Assembly: GCA_016787665.1 (NCBI GenBank)
Contig: JAEUUC010000011.1
Span: 62,001 to 126,000 of the forward strand
Direction: 5' to 3'
DNA: 64,000 nt
Source: Cyclobacteriaceae bacterium
Lineage (GTDB): Bacteria; Bacteroidota; Bacteroidia; Cytophagales; Cyclobacteriaceae
Part shown: positions 1-8,641 of the stretch, piece after piece
Layout: every line of letters starts with the position of its first letter
How positions within the stretch are numbered: position 1 is the stretch's first letter
Position numbers and translations under genes: made by a program
The notes under the pieces: model-generated
Database searches by the model: none
The model's input: only the letters and a program-made list of their open reading frames with translations
What the model was told of the DNA's origin: nothing

Positions 1-3000
1 CACGCCTCCAGACTTACGTCCGCAATCAGGTTTACTTCTTCCGGCACATTGTAGTTGCTCTCATCCCGATAGATATTCTTGTCGGGGAAGAGATTGCTCT
101 CGATCACTTTGGAGGTGAATTTCACACCCTTGCTGATCAACTCATCACCAAACTTGTGCTTCACCCCTTGGCTGGTTTTACCCGTGAGCAACGTGGTGAG
201 CTTCTTAATCATCTCATTGCGCAGTTCCGTCAGCTGTTTGCTGTAGCGGTTCTTGAGCGCATCAAGCTCTTTCTTCGATTTGCTGCGAAGATCCTTATCA
301 CGCTTGGGGCGTGAGAACAATTTCGTATCGATGACGACACCCTTCAGTGAGGGCGGTGCCTTGAGCGAAGCATCCTTCACATCACCGGCCTTGTCGCCAA
401 AGATGGCGCGAAGCAGTTTTTCTTCGGGGGTCGGGTCAGTCTCGCCTTTCGGTGTGATTTTCCCAATCAGAATATCGCCTTCACGCACCTCAGCACCAAC
501 ACGGATAATACCGTTCTCATCGAGATGCTTAACCGCTTCCTCGCTAACGTTCGGAATTTCCGATGTCAACTCCTCTTCCCCACGCTTGGTATCGCGCACT
601 TCCAATTCAAACTCCTCGATATGGATCGAAGTGAATACGTCATCGCGCACCACGCGTTCCGAGATAACGATGGCATCCTCAAAATTGTAACCCTGCCAAG
701 GCATGTAGGCTACTAACAGATTGCGACCCAAAGCCAACTCACCATTGGCGGTGGCGTAACCCTGGCACAACGGCTGTCCCTTCACCACCTTATCACCCTT
801 TTTCACCAGTGGCGTAAGGTTGATACACGTATCCTGATTCGTTCTGCGGAACTTGATCAGGTTGTAGGACTTCAATTCATCATCAAAACGCACCAACTGC
901 TGTTCATCGCTAACTTCATAGCGAATCGAGATCTTGGTGGCATCCACAAACTCAACCACACCGCTACCTTCAGCCAGGATCAACGCACGGGAGTCGATGG
1001 CAATCTTGCCCTCTAATCCGGTACCTACAATCGGAGCCTCGGGGCGGATCAACGGCACAGCCTGACGCTGCATGTTCGAGCCCATCAGGGCACGGTTGGC
1101 ATCATCGTGCTCAAGGAAAGGAATCATAGAGGCCGCAATCGACACAATCTGGTTCGGTGCCACATCCATGTAGCGCACTTCTTTCGGCTCAACCACCGGG
1201 AAGTCACCCTCAAAGCGTGCCTTTACCTTTTCTACGTCAAATTCTCCATTGCTCTTCAGCTTTTCTTTCGCCTGGGCAATGTTGTGTGTATCCTCCTCTT
1301 CCGCAGTAAGGAAAATAATATCCTTTTTCACCTTGCCTCCTTCAACCTTGCGGTAAGGGGTTTCGATGAATCCCATCTTATTCACTTTGGCATGCACGCA
1401 CAAGGACGAAATTAAACCGATGTTCGGACCTTCGGGCGTTTCAATAGTACACAGACGGCCATAGTGTGTATAGTGTACGTCACGGACTTCAAAACCTGCG
1501 CGTTCGCGCGAGAGACCACCCGGACCGAGTGCGGACATTCTGCGTTTGTGCGTAATCTCCGCCAACGGATTCGTTTGATCCATGAACTGGCTCAACTGGT
1601 TGGTACCGAAGAAGGAGTTGATAACGGACGAAAGGGTGCGCGCATTGATCAGGTCAACCGGCTTGAAGTCTTCGTTATCGCGCACGTTCATACGCTCCTT
1701 AATGGTGCGGGCCATACGAGCCAAGCCAACGCCAAATTGCGAATACAATTGCTCGCCAACGGTACGCACGCGTCTGTTGCTCAAGTGGTCGATATCATCC
1801 ACCACAGCCTTCGAGTTGATCAAACCAATCAGGTATTTCACGATCAGGATAATATCCTGCGTGGTCAATACACGCTGATCGGCTGCTAAATCAATCCCCA
1901 GTTTTTTGTTGATCCGGTAACGGCCAACTTCACCGAGGTCATAACGCTTCTCACTGAAGAACAAACTCTGGATAATATCGCGAGCCGTTTGCTCATCGGG
2001 TGCTTCCGTGTTACGCAACTGACGGTAAATCTGCTCTACGGCTTCTTTCTCCGAGTTGCTGTTGTCTTTGGCCAGGGTATTGAAGATGATTTGGTAGTCC
2101 GCCACGTTAACATCTTCGCGATGAACGATGATGGACTTCACACCCGAGTCCAAAATGACGTCAACATCCTCAGCCGTAATCACGTGATCGCGCTCCAACA
2201 AAACTTCGTTACGATCAATCGACACCACTTCACCGGTATCTTCATCCACGAAGTCCTCCGTCCACGTCTTCAACACGCGGGCCGCCAACTTGCGGTCCAC
2301 CACGCGCTTCAACGTATTCTTATTGGCTTCCACCTCTTCGGAGAGGCCGAATAAATCCAGAATGTCTTTATCGCTGCCGTACCCAATGGCACGCAACAGC
2401 GTAGTTACCGGAAACTTCTTTTTACGGTCGATGTAGGCATACATCACCGCGTTAACATCGGTAGCAAATTCAATCCAGGAGCCCTTGAAGGGGATGATTC
2501 GCGCAGAGTACAGCTTCGTGCCATTGGTGTGCTTACTCATGGCAAAGAATACACCCGGAGAGCGGTGAAGCTGCGATACAATGACGCGCTCGGCACCGTT
2601 GATAACGAAGGAGCCTTTTTCCGTCATGTACGGGATATTACCGAGAAACACTTCCTGCTCAATCGTCTCGAAATCCTCGTTGTCCTCATCGTTGCAGGTG
2701 AGGCGCAATTTGGCTTTCAACGGTACAGAGAACGTTAATCCGCGATCGATACACTCGTCCACCGAGTACTTGGGCGGATCGATGGTGTAGTCTACAAACT
2801 CGAGCACGAAATTTTCGCGCGAGTCCGAGATCGGGAAGTTTTCGGCAAACACTTTAAAGAGGCCCTCATTCTGCCGCTTTTCAGCGGGTGTTTCAATCTG
2901 CAGAAAGTCTTTGAACGACTGCAGTTGAACATCTAAGAAATCCGGATACTCCAGTACGCGGTCGATGGAAGAGAAATCAATCCTTCCGTTACTATTCTTC

Positions 3001-3008
3001 TTTGCCAA
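1..3008 (-). CDS. rpoB: RNA polymerase beta subunit, 3' end cut by window
   Basis: This is the beta subunit of RNA polymerase, which forms half of the catalytic cleft and carries the rifampicin pocket. I translated the minus strand and found one unbroken frame of about 1002 codons that runs off the window edge; Cytophagales RpoB is near 1290 residues, so roughly the last fifth is missing. Recognisable blocks include the fork and rifampicin region ([17 protein letters not shown], then [13 protein letters not shown]) and the [11 protein letters not shown] block. The start is a TTG at 3006-3008 giving Leu/[16 protein letters not shown], which matches the usual MAKKN start of relatives; no ATG is available nearby upstream. 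It lies 145 nt downstream of rplL, with a hairpin between, and would normally be followed by rpoC. No frameshift was seen. Confidence 0.97.
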   Translation of the reverse strand, partial: MAKKNSNGRIDFSSIDRVLEYPDFLDVQLQSFKDFLQIETPAEKRQNEGLFKVFAENFPISDSRENFVLEFVDYTIDPPKYSVDECIDRGLTFSVPLKAKLRLTCNDEDNEDFETIEQEVFLGNIPYMTEKGSFVINGAERVIVSQLHRSPGVFFAMSKHTNGTKLYSARIIPFKGSWIEFATDVNAVMYAYIDRKKKFPVTTLLRAIGYGSDKDILDLFGLSEEVEANKNTLKRVVDRKLAARVLKTWTEDFVDEDTGEVVSIDRNEVLLERDHVITAEDVDVILDSGVKSIIVHREDVNVADYQIIFNTLAKDNSNSEKEAVEQIYRQLRNTEAPDEQTARDIIQSLFFSEKRYDLGEVGRYRINKKLGIDLAADQRVLTTQDIILIVKYLIGLINSKAVVDDIDHLSNRRVRTVGEQLYSQFGVGLARMARTIKERMNVRDNEDFKPVDLINARTLSSVINSFFGTNQLSQFMDQTNPLAEITHKRRMSALGPGGLSRERAGFEVRDVHYTHYGRLCTIETPEGPNIGLISSLCVHAKVNKMGFIETPYRKVEGGKVKKDIIFLTAEEEDTHNIAQAKEKLKSNGEFDVEKVKARFEGDFPVVEPKEVRYMDVAPNQIVSIAASMIPFLEHDDANRALMGSNMQRQAVPLIRPEAPIVGTGLEGKIAIDSRALILAEGSGVVEFVDATKISIRYEVSDEQQLVRFDDELKSYNLIKFRRTNQDTCINLTPLVKKGDKVVKGQPLCQGYATANGELALGRNLLVAYMPWQGYNFEDAIVISERVVRDDVFTSIHIEEFELEVRDTKRGEEELTSEIPNVSEEAVKHLDENGIIRVGAEVREGDILIGKITPKGETDPTPEEKLLRAIFGDKAGDVKDASLKAPPSLKGVVIDTKLFSRPKRDKDLRSKSKKELDALKNRYSKQLTELRNEMIKKLTTLLTGKTSQGVKHKFGDELISKGVKFTSKVIESNLFPDKNIYRDESNYNVPEEVNLIADVSLEA

Positions 3009-3076
3009 GGTGCTTTTTTTTAAAATTCCTGGACTGCAAGTACTAACTAAACGGGCACGATATAAATAGGGAAAGA

Positions 3077-3102
3077 CCCCAACCCGGTTACGGGATTTGG
3101 GG
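3077..3102 (-). promoter_or_regulatory. Hairpin in the rplL-rpoB spacer
   Basis: Two arms, CCCCAA-CCCG (3077-3086) and CGGG-AT-TTGGGG (3091-3102), form a 10-bp GC-rich stem with a 2-nt bulge and a 4-nt loop. On the minus strand it is followed by GTCTTTCCC rather than a run of T, so it is not a full intrinsic terminator. In Escherichia coli the same spacer carries an attenuator and an RNase III site that lower rpoB expression relative to L7/L12. The position suggests a similar role here, which is inference. Confidence 0.55.
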
Positions 3103-3153
3103 CCTGCCCTTGCGGTGTCAGACGGTGCCCTGCGCCTTCAAACGTAGATTGAA

Positions 3154-3534
3154 TTACTTCAATTCTACTTCAGCACCGGCTTCTACTAATTGCTTCTTCA
3201 GGTTTTCAGCTTCGTCTTTCGGGAGACCTTCCTTGATCGTCTTAGGAGCGCCATCCACTACATCCTTCGCTTCTTTCAAGCCAAGGCCGGTGAGATCCTT
3301 CACCAACTTCACGATTTGAAGTTTGTTGGCTCCGGGGCTCTTCAATACTACATCGAAGTTAGTCTTTTCAGCAGCGGCTGCAGCGCCACCACCGCCAGCG
3401 GCCGGGCCAGCTACTGCAACTGCAGCGGCTGCGGGCTCAATGCCGTAGGTTTCTTTCAAATAAGAAGCTAACTCGTTTACTTCTTTAACGGTGAGCTCTA
3501 CCAGTGAATCGCCAAGTGATTTGATGTCTGCCAT
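3154..3534 (-). CDS. rplL: 50S ribosomal protein L7/L12
   Basis: L7/L12 is the multi-copy stalk protein that recruits translation factors to the ribosome. The 126-residue product has the expected three parts: an N-terminal dimerisation helix region (about 1-35), an Ala/Gly-rich hinge (about 36-58), and the C-terminal factor-binding domain with its [20 protein letters not shown] segment (about 72-91). Length is normal for the family. It sits 37 nt after rplJ and before rpoB in the standard L10-L12-rpoB order, consistent with one operon. The start is the ATG at 3534, giving [14 protein letters not shown]. Confidence 0.98.
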   Translation of the reverse strand: MADIKSLGDSLVELTVKEVNELASYLKETYGIEPAAAAVAVAGPAAGGGGAAAAAEKTNFDVVLKSPGANKLQIVKLVKDLTGLGLKEAKDVVDGAPKTIKEGLPKDEAENLKKQLVEAGAEVELK

Positions 3535-3571
3535 GATTGATACGTGTTTAAAATTTTGAATTCAGTTAAAG

Positions 3572-4099
3572 TTACTTTGCCCGTGTTTCCAGCGCTTTCA
3601 CCAGGCCAGCTACGGTTTGTTTGCCACTTAACAGGGCAGACAACACATTCTTGGCCGGAGACTGCAGCAAGGAGATCACTTCGCCAATAAGCTCGTTCTT
3701 TGATTTCAACTCGCTTAACAGGTTCAGATTTTCCTCGCCCAAAAACAAATCGGAGTCAATAGAGGCCGCCTTAAAGGCCGGCTTGCCTTCCATCTTTTTG
3801 CGGTATTCTTTGATCACGCGTGCCGGTGTGTTCCCCGCCTCTTTCGAGAAGATAACACCCGAAAAGCCGTGCAATACCTTGAACAGGCCCTCAAAATTAC
3901 TGTTCTGCTTCTCCAGCGCCTTGCGGATCATGGTGTTCTTGTACACACGGTACTCCACACCATGGTTAAAGCAAATTCTGCGAAACGCATTGATTTGCTC
4001 TACCGTAAGACCGGAAGCGTCAGTAATATAGAAGTGACTGTTCTGAGCAAATTTCTCAGAAAGCTCCTCTATAATTTGCGCTTTTTCTTCTCTGGTCAT
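3572..4099 (-). CDS. rplJ: 50S ribosomal protein L10
   Basis: L10 anchors the L7/L12 dimers to the ribosome stalk base. The 175-residue product begins MTREEKAQIIEEL and contains the typical YRVYKNTMIRKAL segment for 23S rRNA contact, with the C-terminal helix that binds L7/L12 at about 145-175. It is 10 nt from the end of rplA, which leaves no room for an independent L10 leader of the E. coli type directly upstream, so any autoregulation would have to act elsewhere in the operon. Confidence 0.98.
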   Translation of the reverse strand: MTREEKAQIIEELSEKFAQNSHFYITDASGLTVEQINAFRRICFNHGVEYRVYKNTMIRKALEKQNSNFEGLFKVLHGFSGVIFSKEAGNTPARVIKEYRKKMEGKPAFKAASIDSDLFLGEENLNLLSELKSKNELIGEVISLLQSPAKNVLSALLSGKQTVAGLVKALETRAK

Positions 4100-4109
4100 T
4101 GGTTAATAA

Positions 4110-4808
4110 TTACAGACCTGCAATAGAACTCTTATCGATCCTGATGCCCGGGCTCATGGTTGTCGAGAGGCTGATACTTTGAACGTACGTGCCTTTCGCA
4201 GAAGCCGGTTTCAGCTTTGCCACCATGTTGATCAGTTCAGCAGCATTGTCTCTGATTTTGTCTGCGCTGAAGGAAGCCTTCCCAACACTGGCATGGATAA
4301 TTCCCTGTTTGTCGATTTTGAAGTCCACCTTACCCGCCTTCACTTCACGCACGGCTTTGCCTACCTCCAGGGTAACGGTTCCTGACTTCGGGTTGGGCAT
4401 CAAGCCACGGGGGCCCAATACCTTACCTAATTTACCTACTTTGGCCATAACGGTAGGCGTGCAGATGATCACGTCAATATCCGTCCAGCCGCCTTCGATT
4501 TTGGTGATATACTCATCAAGCCCCACGTGTTCAGCACCGGCATCCTTTGCCTCCTGAACCTTATCAGGTGTGCAAAGCACCAACGTGCGAACCACTTTAC
4601 CCAAACCGTGCGGCAGGGCTACTACGCCTCTTACCATTTGGTCGGATTTTTTCGGGTCTACCCCCAATCGAATATCCAGATCCACCGAAGCATCAAACTT
4701 GGTGAATGTAATTTCCTTTACCAGCTTGGCAGCATCTTCCAGCGCGTACTCCTTTTCGGCATTGTACTTCGCGGCTACCGCCTTTCTATTTTTTGATACT
4801 CTTGCCAT
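4110..4808 (-). CDS. rplA: 50S ribosomal protein L1
   Basis: L1 forms the mobile stalk by the ribosomal E site and helps release deacylated tRNA. The 232-residue product has the family signature around [10 protein letters not shown] (about 125-135) after KVLGPRGL, and the length is normal. It lies 12 nt downstream of rplK and 10 nt upstream of rplJ, which is the usual L11-L1-L10 order. In many bacteria L1 represses the L11-L1 part of this operon by binding its own mRNA; I did not identify the binding site. Confidence 0.98.
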   Translation of the reverse strand: MARVSKNRKAVAAKYNAEKEYALEDAAKLVKEITFTKFDASVDLDIRLGVDPKKSDQMVRGVVALPHGLGKVVRTLVLCTPDKVQEAKDAGAEHVGLDEYITKIEGGWTDIDVIICTPTVMAKVGKLGKVLGPRGLMPNPKSGTVTLEVGKAVREVKAGKVDFKIDKQGIIHASVGKASFSADKIRDNAAELINMVAKLKPASAKGTYVQSISLSTTMSPGIRIDKSSIAGL

Positions 4809-4820
4809 GGCTCTGTACTG

Positions 4821-5264
4821 TTAATTTTCCCAAGGTGCCTTACCCGATACCGTTACACCCATGCTGCGGGCCGTACCGGCTACCATTTTCATGGCCGACT
4901 CGATTTTGAATGCATTCAGGTCGGGCATTTTGGTTTGTGCAATTTTTTTGATCTGATCCCACGAGATAGAACCCACCTTCAGGCGGTTCGGCTCTTTTGA
5001 GCCTTTCTGGATTTTGATCGCCTCCATGATCAGCACTGCGGCCGGAGGAGTTTTGATAACGAAGTCAAACGACTTGTCATTATATATAGTGATCAACACG
5101 GGCAGCACCTGGCCAGGCTTGTCCTGGGTGCGCGCGTTAAACTGCTTACAGAAGTCCATGATGTTAAGACCCTTGGAACCGAGGGCTGGACCGATAGGAG
5201 GAGCCGGGTTGGCTGAACCGCCTTTAACCTGAAGTTTCAAATAACCTGTTACTTCCTTTGCCAT
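4821..5264 (-). CDS. rplK: 50S ribosomal protein L11
   Basis: L11 binds the GTPase-associated region of 23S rRNA together with L10 and is needed for stringent-response sensing of uncharged tRNA. The 147-residue product starts [16 protein letters not shown] and has the proline-rich [11 protein letters not shown] segment and the C-terminal AGTARSMGV signature. Length is normal, and it is 24 nt downstream of nusG in the expected order. Confidence 0.98.
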   Translation of the reverse strand: MAKEVTGYLKLQVKGGSANPAPPIGPALGSKGLNIMDFCKQFNARTQDKPGQVLPVLITIYNDKSFDFVIKTPPAAVLIMEAIKIQKGSKEPNRLKVGSISWDQIKKIAQTKMPDLNAFKIESAMKMVAGTARSMGVTVSGKAPWEN

Positions 5265-5288
5265 AACTTAAAATGATCAATAAGCCGC

Positions 5289-5846
5289 TTAATCTAGTTT
5301 TTCTACCTGCATGTAGCTGAGTTCTACCGGGGTATTCCGCCCGAAGATTTTCACCGTTACATTCAGTTTCTTCTTGTCTTCAAAAATTTCCTCTACCGTT
5401 CCGGTAAAACCGCTGAAAGGACCATCCATCACCTTCACCGACTCACCTTTGATAAAAGGTTTTTCCAGTTTCTCTTCAAACTGGTCAACCTCATCCACTT
5501 TACCGAGGATCCGGTTCACTTCGCTTTGGCGCAGGGCCACCGGATCTTTTGTTTGGTGCGAGCCGTTGGATCCGAGAAACCCGATCACGCCCGGAATATT
5601 ATTCACCGCGTGATAGGCCTCTCCATTGGACAGGTCGGCCGACACCAGCACGTAACCCGGGAAAAAGTTTTTCTCGCGTACGCGCTTCTTACCATTCCGC
5701 ATTTCATACACCTTCTCAGAAGGGATGAGAACCTGCGGAATGAACTCGGTTAACTTGGCACGCGCAATTTCATTCTCCAGGTAGGTTTTCACCTTTTTTT
5801 CCTGGCCGCTGATCACGCGCAACACATACCACTTCAATTCTCCCAT
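5289..5846 (-). CDS. nusG: Transcription termination/antitermination protein NusG
   Basis: NusG binds the RNA polymerase clamp and links it to Rho or to the ribosome. I start it at the ATG at 5846 (MGELKWYVLRVISGQE), because the upstream frame to 5927 would overlap secE and does not resemble the family. The product is 185 residues, with an N-terminal NGN domain (about 1-115, including NFFPGYVLV) and a C-terminal KOW domain (about 128-160, VKVMDGPFSGFTGTVEEI). It lies 10 nt from the end of secE, in the conserved secE-nusG-rplK order. Confidence 0.97.
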   Translation of the reverse strand: MGELKWYVLRVISGQEKKVKTYLENEIARAKLTEFIPQVLIPSEKVYEMRNGKKRVREKNFFPGYVLVSADLSNGEAYHAVNNIPGVIGFLGSNGSHQTKDPVALRQSEVNRILGKVDEVDQFEEKLEKPFIKGESVKVMDGPFSGFTGTVEEIFEDKKKLNVTVKIFGRNTPVELSYMQVEKLD

Positions 5847-5856
5847 GGCTACCGAA

Positions 5857-6048
5857 TTAGAACGACTCATAAAACTTCGCCAGGGCATTCTTGAAGCCCA
5901 AATCCATGGCACCGATAACCAAAGCAAAAATCAAGGAGGCCACCAACACCAAAATGGCGCTGCTCTGCAACTCATTGAATTTCGGCCACGAAACCTTGTT
6001 ACGGATTTCGTCAATCGACTCCAGAACGTATGTTTTTACCTTTTCCAT
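5857..6048 (-). CDS. secE: Preprotein translocase subunit SecE
   Basis: SecE is the small clamp subunit that holds the two halves of SecY together in the inner membrane. The 63-residue product has an amphipathic N-terminal helix with the conserved VSWPKFNEL segment (about 19-27) and one membrane helix (about 32-52). This is the short, single-span form normal for Bacteroidota. It sits 19 nt downstream of tRNA-Trp and just before nusG. Confidence 0.95.
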   Translation of the reverse strand: MEKVKTYVLESIDEIRNKVSWPKFNELQSSAILVLVASLIFALVIGAMDLGFKNALAKFYESF

Positions 6049-6067
6049 CGATCGTTGTCTTTCTCTG

Positions 6068-6140
6068 CACGGGTGGAGAGACTCGAACTCCCAGCCAACG
6101 GTTTTGGAGACCGCTACTCTACCAATTGAGCTACACCCGT
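6068..6140 (-). tRNA. tRNA-Trp (CCA anticodon)
   Basis: The 73-nt minus-strand sequence folds as a cloverleaf: acceptor arms ACGGGTG and CACCCGT, discriminator G, T arm with GTTCGAGTC, and anticodon loop CTCCAAA giving CCA. The 3' CCA is not encoded. Its place directly before secE, in the same transcript, is conserved across Bacteroidota. Confidence 0.97.
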
Positions 6141-6213
6141 GTGTTTTTCAAGGTTTTTCTCCTGTTGGGCCCCCTTTGAATCCGCCACCCGTACCCTAAA
6201 TTCAAAAGGACTG

Positions 6214-6243
6214 CAAAGGTAGAACAATTGACCCTAAAACAAA
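6214..6243 (-). promoter_or_regulatory. Promoter for tRNA-Trp/secE/nusG/ribosomal operon
   Basis: On the minus strand a TTTG -33 box (6240-6243) and a perfect TACCTTTG -7 box (6214-6221) are separated by 18 nt, matching the Bacteroidota housekeeping sigma consensus. The -33 box lies in the tail of the tuf terminator, so the two signals overlap. Confidence 0.7.
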
Positions 6244-6275
6244 AGCGCCCTTTAGAAAAATCTAAAGAGCGCTTT
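6236..6275 (-). terminator. Intrinsic terminator after tuf
   Basis: On the minus strand AAAGCGCTCTTTAGA and TCTAAAGGGCGCTTT form a long stem around a short T-rich loop (6242-6275), followed by TGTTTT. It begins about 35 nt past the tuf stop codon and separates tuf from the tRNA-Trp-secE transcript. Confidence 0.85.
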
Positions 6276-6310
6276 ACTGTTGATTATCAGGCTTTTAGCC
6301 CAAAAAAGGC

Positions 6311-7498
6311 TTAGTCCAGAATCTCAGTCACCTGGCCAGAACCTACTGTACGGCCACCTTCGCGGATAGCGAAACGAAGACCTTTCTCCATGGCGATCTT
6401 GTTGATCAGCTCCACTTCGATGGTCACGTTATCACCCGGCATAACCATTTCCACACCCTGAGCCAGCTTAATCTCGCCCGTTACGTCTGTGGTGCGGAAA
6501 TAGAACTGGGGACGGTACTTGTTAAAGAACGGGGTATGACGACCACCCTCTTCCTTGCTCAATACGTACACCTCGGCCTTGAACTTGGCATGAGGCGTAA
6601 CGGAGCCCGGCTTGCAGATAACCATACCGCGGGTAATTTGCTCTTTTTCAATACCGCGCAGCAACAAACCTACGTTGTCACCGGCTTCACCGCGGTCAAG
6701 AATCTTGCGGAACATTTCAACACCGGTGATGGTCGATGAGAGGTTCTCAGCGCCCATACCCAGAATCTGAACGGGGTCACCCGTCTTAATTACACCGCGT
6801 TCGATACGACCGGTAGCTACTGTACCACGACCGGTGATGGAGAATACGTCTTCTACCGGCATCAGGAAGTCCTTGTCGATAGCGCGAACCGGCAGCGGAA
6901 TGTAGTCATCCACAGCGGCCATCAGTTCTTCAATTTTGGCTACCCAGTTGGCATCGCCATTCAAGCCACCCAAAGCAGAGCCGCGGATAACCGGAATTTT
7001 GTCGCCCGGGAAATCGTACGAAGAAAGAAGTTCACGAACTTCCATTTCAACCAGGTCAAGCAATTCAGGATCGTCTACCAGGTCAACCTTGTTCATGAAT
7101 ACCACCAGCGCAGGAACACCTACCTGACGAGCCAGCAGAATGTGCTCGCGGGTTTGCGGCATCGGGCCGTCAGTGGCAGCCACCACCAGAATGGCACCGT
7201 CCATCTGGGCAGCACCGGTAACCATGTTCTTCACATAGTCAGCGTGGCCAGGGCAGTCAACGTGTGCGTAGTGGCGCTTTTCAGTTTGGTACTCAACATG
7301 CGAAGTGTTGATGGTGATACCGCGTTCTTTTTCTTCCGGAGCGTTGTCGATGGAAGAGAAGTCGCGTTCAGCAGCGAGACCTTTTTTCGCCAACACCTTG
7401 GTGATGGCTGCGGTCAGCGTAGTTTTACCATGGTCAACGTGGCCGATGGTACCCACGTTTACGTGGGGTTTGGAGCGGTCAAATGTTTCCTTTGCCAT
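6311..7498 (-). CDS. tuf: Elongation factor Tu
   Basis: EF-Tu delivers aminoacyl-tRNA to the ribosomal A site as a GTP complex. The 395-residue product is full length, with G1 at residues 19-26 (GHVDHGKT), the [11 protein letters not shown] effector stretch, G3 DCPGH, G4 NKVD, and beta-barrel domains II and III ending in [10 protein letters not shown]. It lies downstream of three tRNA genes on the minus strand and ends at a strong terminator. Only one copy is seen in this window. Confidence 0.99.
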   Translation of the reverse strand: MAKETFDRSKPHVNVGTIGHVDHGKTTLTAAITKVLAKKGLAAERDFSSIDNAPEEKERGITINTSHVEYQTEKRHYAHVDCPGHADYVKNMVTGAAQMDGAILVVAATDGPMPQTREHILLARQVGVPALVVFMNKVDLVDDPELLDLVEMEVRELLSSYDFPGDKIPVIRGSALGGLNGDANWVAKIEELMAAVDDYIPLPVRAIDKDFLMPVEDVFSITGRGTVATGRIERGVIKTGDPVQILGMGAENLSSTITGVEMFRKILDRGEAGDNVGLLLRGIEKEQITRGMVICKPGSVTPHAKFKAEVYVLSKEEGGRHTPFFNKYRPQFYFRTTDVTGEIKLAQGVEMVMPGDNVTIEVELINKIAMEKGLRFAIREGGRTVGSGQVTEILD

Positions 7499-7797
7499 AT
7501 TTGAAAATCCCAGTTAAAGTTTAAAGTGTATAGTTTGTTTTAAGTTAAAATTCCTACAAAGATTTCTCCGCCTGAGAAACCTATACACCCTAAACATGGT
7601 AAGCCTTTCGAATAAGGGTTATTCGCCTTGACAACTCGCCTCACCGTAATTGATGGTCGCTACCCATCAGTGATTGGAATTTTCAAAAATCAATATGTTC
7701 ATCAGATCGCCCGTTGGCGATCCTTTGCGCGATGCCGGGACTCATTCCCCGACTTCGTTCGCTGCCGTTGCCTTCCTGACCCAGGAACTGCCTGTAG
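7499..7797 (-). other. Gene-free spacer between tRNA-Thr and tuf
   Basis: No coding frame or RNA gene is supported in these 299 nt. On the minus strand there are two short hairpins: GATCGCC/GGGCGATC around 7708-7724, and TTTCTC/GAGAAA around 7565-7581 nearer to tuf. The stretch is probably the 3' trailer of the tRNA transcript plus the tuf leader. I did not find a convincing full promoter. Confidence 0.45.
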
Positions 7798-7869
<72 letters not shown>

Positions 7870-7925
7870 CAGTTGTGTCACTATTTCATATCCAACCCCA
7901 GCTCCTCTGAAGTTGAAACTGCCCG

Positions 7926-7998
7926 AGCGGGAGACGAGGTTCGAACCCGCGACCTGCAGCTTGGAAGGCTGCCGCTCTACCAACTGAGCTACTCCCGC
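7926..7998 (-). tRNA. tRNA-Gly (TCC anticodon)
   Basis: The 73-nt minus-strand sequence folds as a cloverleaf with acceptor arms GCGGGAG/CTCCCGC, discriminator T, T loop GGTTCGAACC, and anticodon loop CTTCCAA between GCAGC and GCTGC, giving TCC. CCA is not encoded. A REP-like element begins 2 nt upstream of its 5' end. Confidence 0.97.
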
Positions 7999-8000
7999 TT

Positions 8001-8028
8001 GTCCACCGAAGCCTTGGCGGAGGTGGAC
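8001..8028 (+). repeat. REP-like palindromic element, copy 1
   Basis: A 28-nt element with complementary 7-nt arms GTCCACC and GGTGGAC and a core that fits CCGwAGCyTTGGCGrAGG. It is in opposite orientation to copy 2 at 8060-8087, with 15 of 18 core bases the same. It starts 2 nt from the mature 5' end of tRNA-Gly. Confidence 0.65.
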
Positions 8029-8059
8029 TTTCATCCAACCAAAGCCGACTTCTTGAGAC

Positions 8060-8087
8060 GTAGGCCTTCGCCAAAGCTACGGCCTAC
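8060..8087 (-). repeat. REP-like palindromic element, copy 2
   Basis: A 28-nt element, read on the minus strand, with complementary arms GTAGGCC and GGCCTAC around the same core as copy 1. All three arm positions that differ from copy 1 (positions 3, 4 and 5) are matched by compensating changes in the other arm, so the stem is kept. It ends 3 nt from the tRNA-Tyr discriminator base. Confidence 0.65.
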
Positions 8088-8090
8088 ACG

Positions 8091-8173
8091 TGGGGAGAAC
8101 AGGATTCGAACCTGTGAAGACATAAGTCAACAGATTTACAGTCTGTCCTCGTTGGCCGCTTGAGTATCTCCCC
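8091..8173 (-). tRNA. tRNA-Tyr (GTA anticodon)
   Basis: The 83-nt minus-strand sequence is a class II tRNA with a long variable arm. Acceptor arms are GGGGAGA and TCTCCCC, the discriminator is A, and the anticodon loop CTGTAAA lies between ACAGA and TCTGT, giving GTA. CCA is not encoded. It is the first gene of the Tyr-Gly-Thr-tuf transcript. Confidence 0.96.
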
Positions 8174-8239
8174 GCGAAATCTGTTTCAGAACGCCCCTGT
8201 CTTCGGGCCCCTTTTTGGGGGTCTCAAAAAACAGGAGTG

Positions 8240-8270
8240 CAAAATTATACGGTTTTTCGGATTCGCCAAT
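8240..8270 (-). promoter_or_regulatory. Promoter for the tRNA-Tyr/Gly/Thr-tuf transcript
   Basis: On the minus strand, ATTG (8267-8270) and a perfect TAATTTTG -7 box (8240-8247) are 19 nt apart. The predicted start is about 60 nt before tRNA-Tyr. A short C-run/G-run hairpin (CCCC-TTTTT-GGGG on the plus strand, 8208-8220) lies in the leader. Confidence 0.7.
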
Positions 8271-8310
8271 CCCTGGCTGGAATTCTGATCGTTTTAGGCG
8301 GATTACCAGG

Positions 8311-8607
8311 CTACATGAGCACCAGATCTTGCACGGCTTCCTGCCCAAACTCCTTTCGGAGGACCTCCAGAATCTGCGGTTTGTGCAAGTTTAGGTCGTG
8401 CTTAAGTCCGGCTGACTGCAACTCAACAAATAGTACGCGATTCCGAATGAAGATTCTCCGGGTTTGCCGGGCTACACCCTTGCCGACCAGCCGCTCCCAG
8501 GAAGCAACTACGTTGGCCTCGTCAAAACGGCCTTCTAACCGATAGGACTGCAAAAGTTGCCGGATGGCGTTGCTTACATGCTGAAACTCTTCACCCTTCT
8601 TGGCCAT
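8311..8607 (-). CDS. dciA: DUF721/DciA family protein
   Basis: Members of the DciA (DUF721) family take part in loading the replicative helicase in bacteria that lack DnaC or DnaI. The 98-residue product starts MAKKGEEFQHVSNAI at the ATG at 8607 and keeps the family core: a helical N-terminal half, the ASWERLVG segment (about 36-43), and IRNRVLFVELQSAGLKHDL (about 55-73). The short length is typical for Bacteroidota. It lies 34 nt after recF on the same strand, so the two replication/repair genes may share a transcript, but a TACCTTTG box (8610-8617) sits directly before the start codon and could drive it alone. The family match is by motif only. Confidence 0.82.
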   Translation of the reverse strand: MAKKGEEFQHVSNAIRQLLQSYRLEGRFDEANVVASWERLVGKGVARQTRRIFIRNRVLFVELQSAGLKHDLNLHKPQILEVLRKEFGQEAVQDLVLM

Positions 8608-8609
8608 GG

Positions 8610-8617
8610 CCAAAGGT
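8610..8617 (-). promoter_or_regulatory. Possible -7 box at the dciA start
   Basis: A perfect TACCTTTG ends only 2 nt before the ATG of dciA on the minus strand. No TTTG was found 18-20 nt upstream. If used, the mRNA would be leaderless or nearly so. Confidence 0.35.
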
Positions 8618-8641
8618 ACCCAAATATGACCGATTCGGGTG

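Noticed and set aside
4100..4109. L10 leader regulatory RNA between rplA and rplJ
   Set aside because: Only 10 nt separate the genes, too few for the known leader structure.
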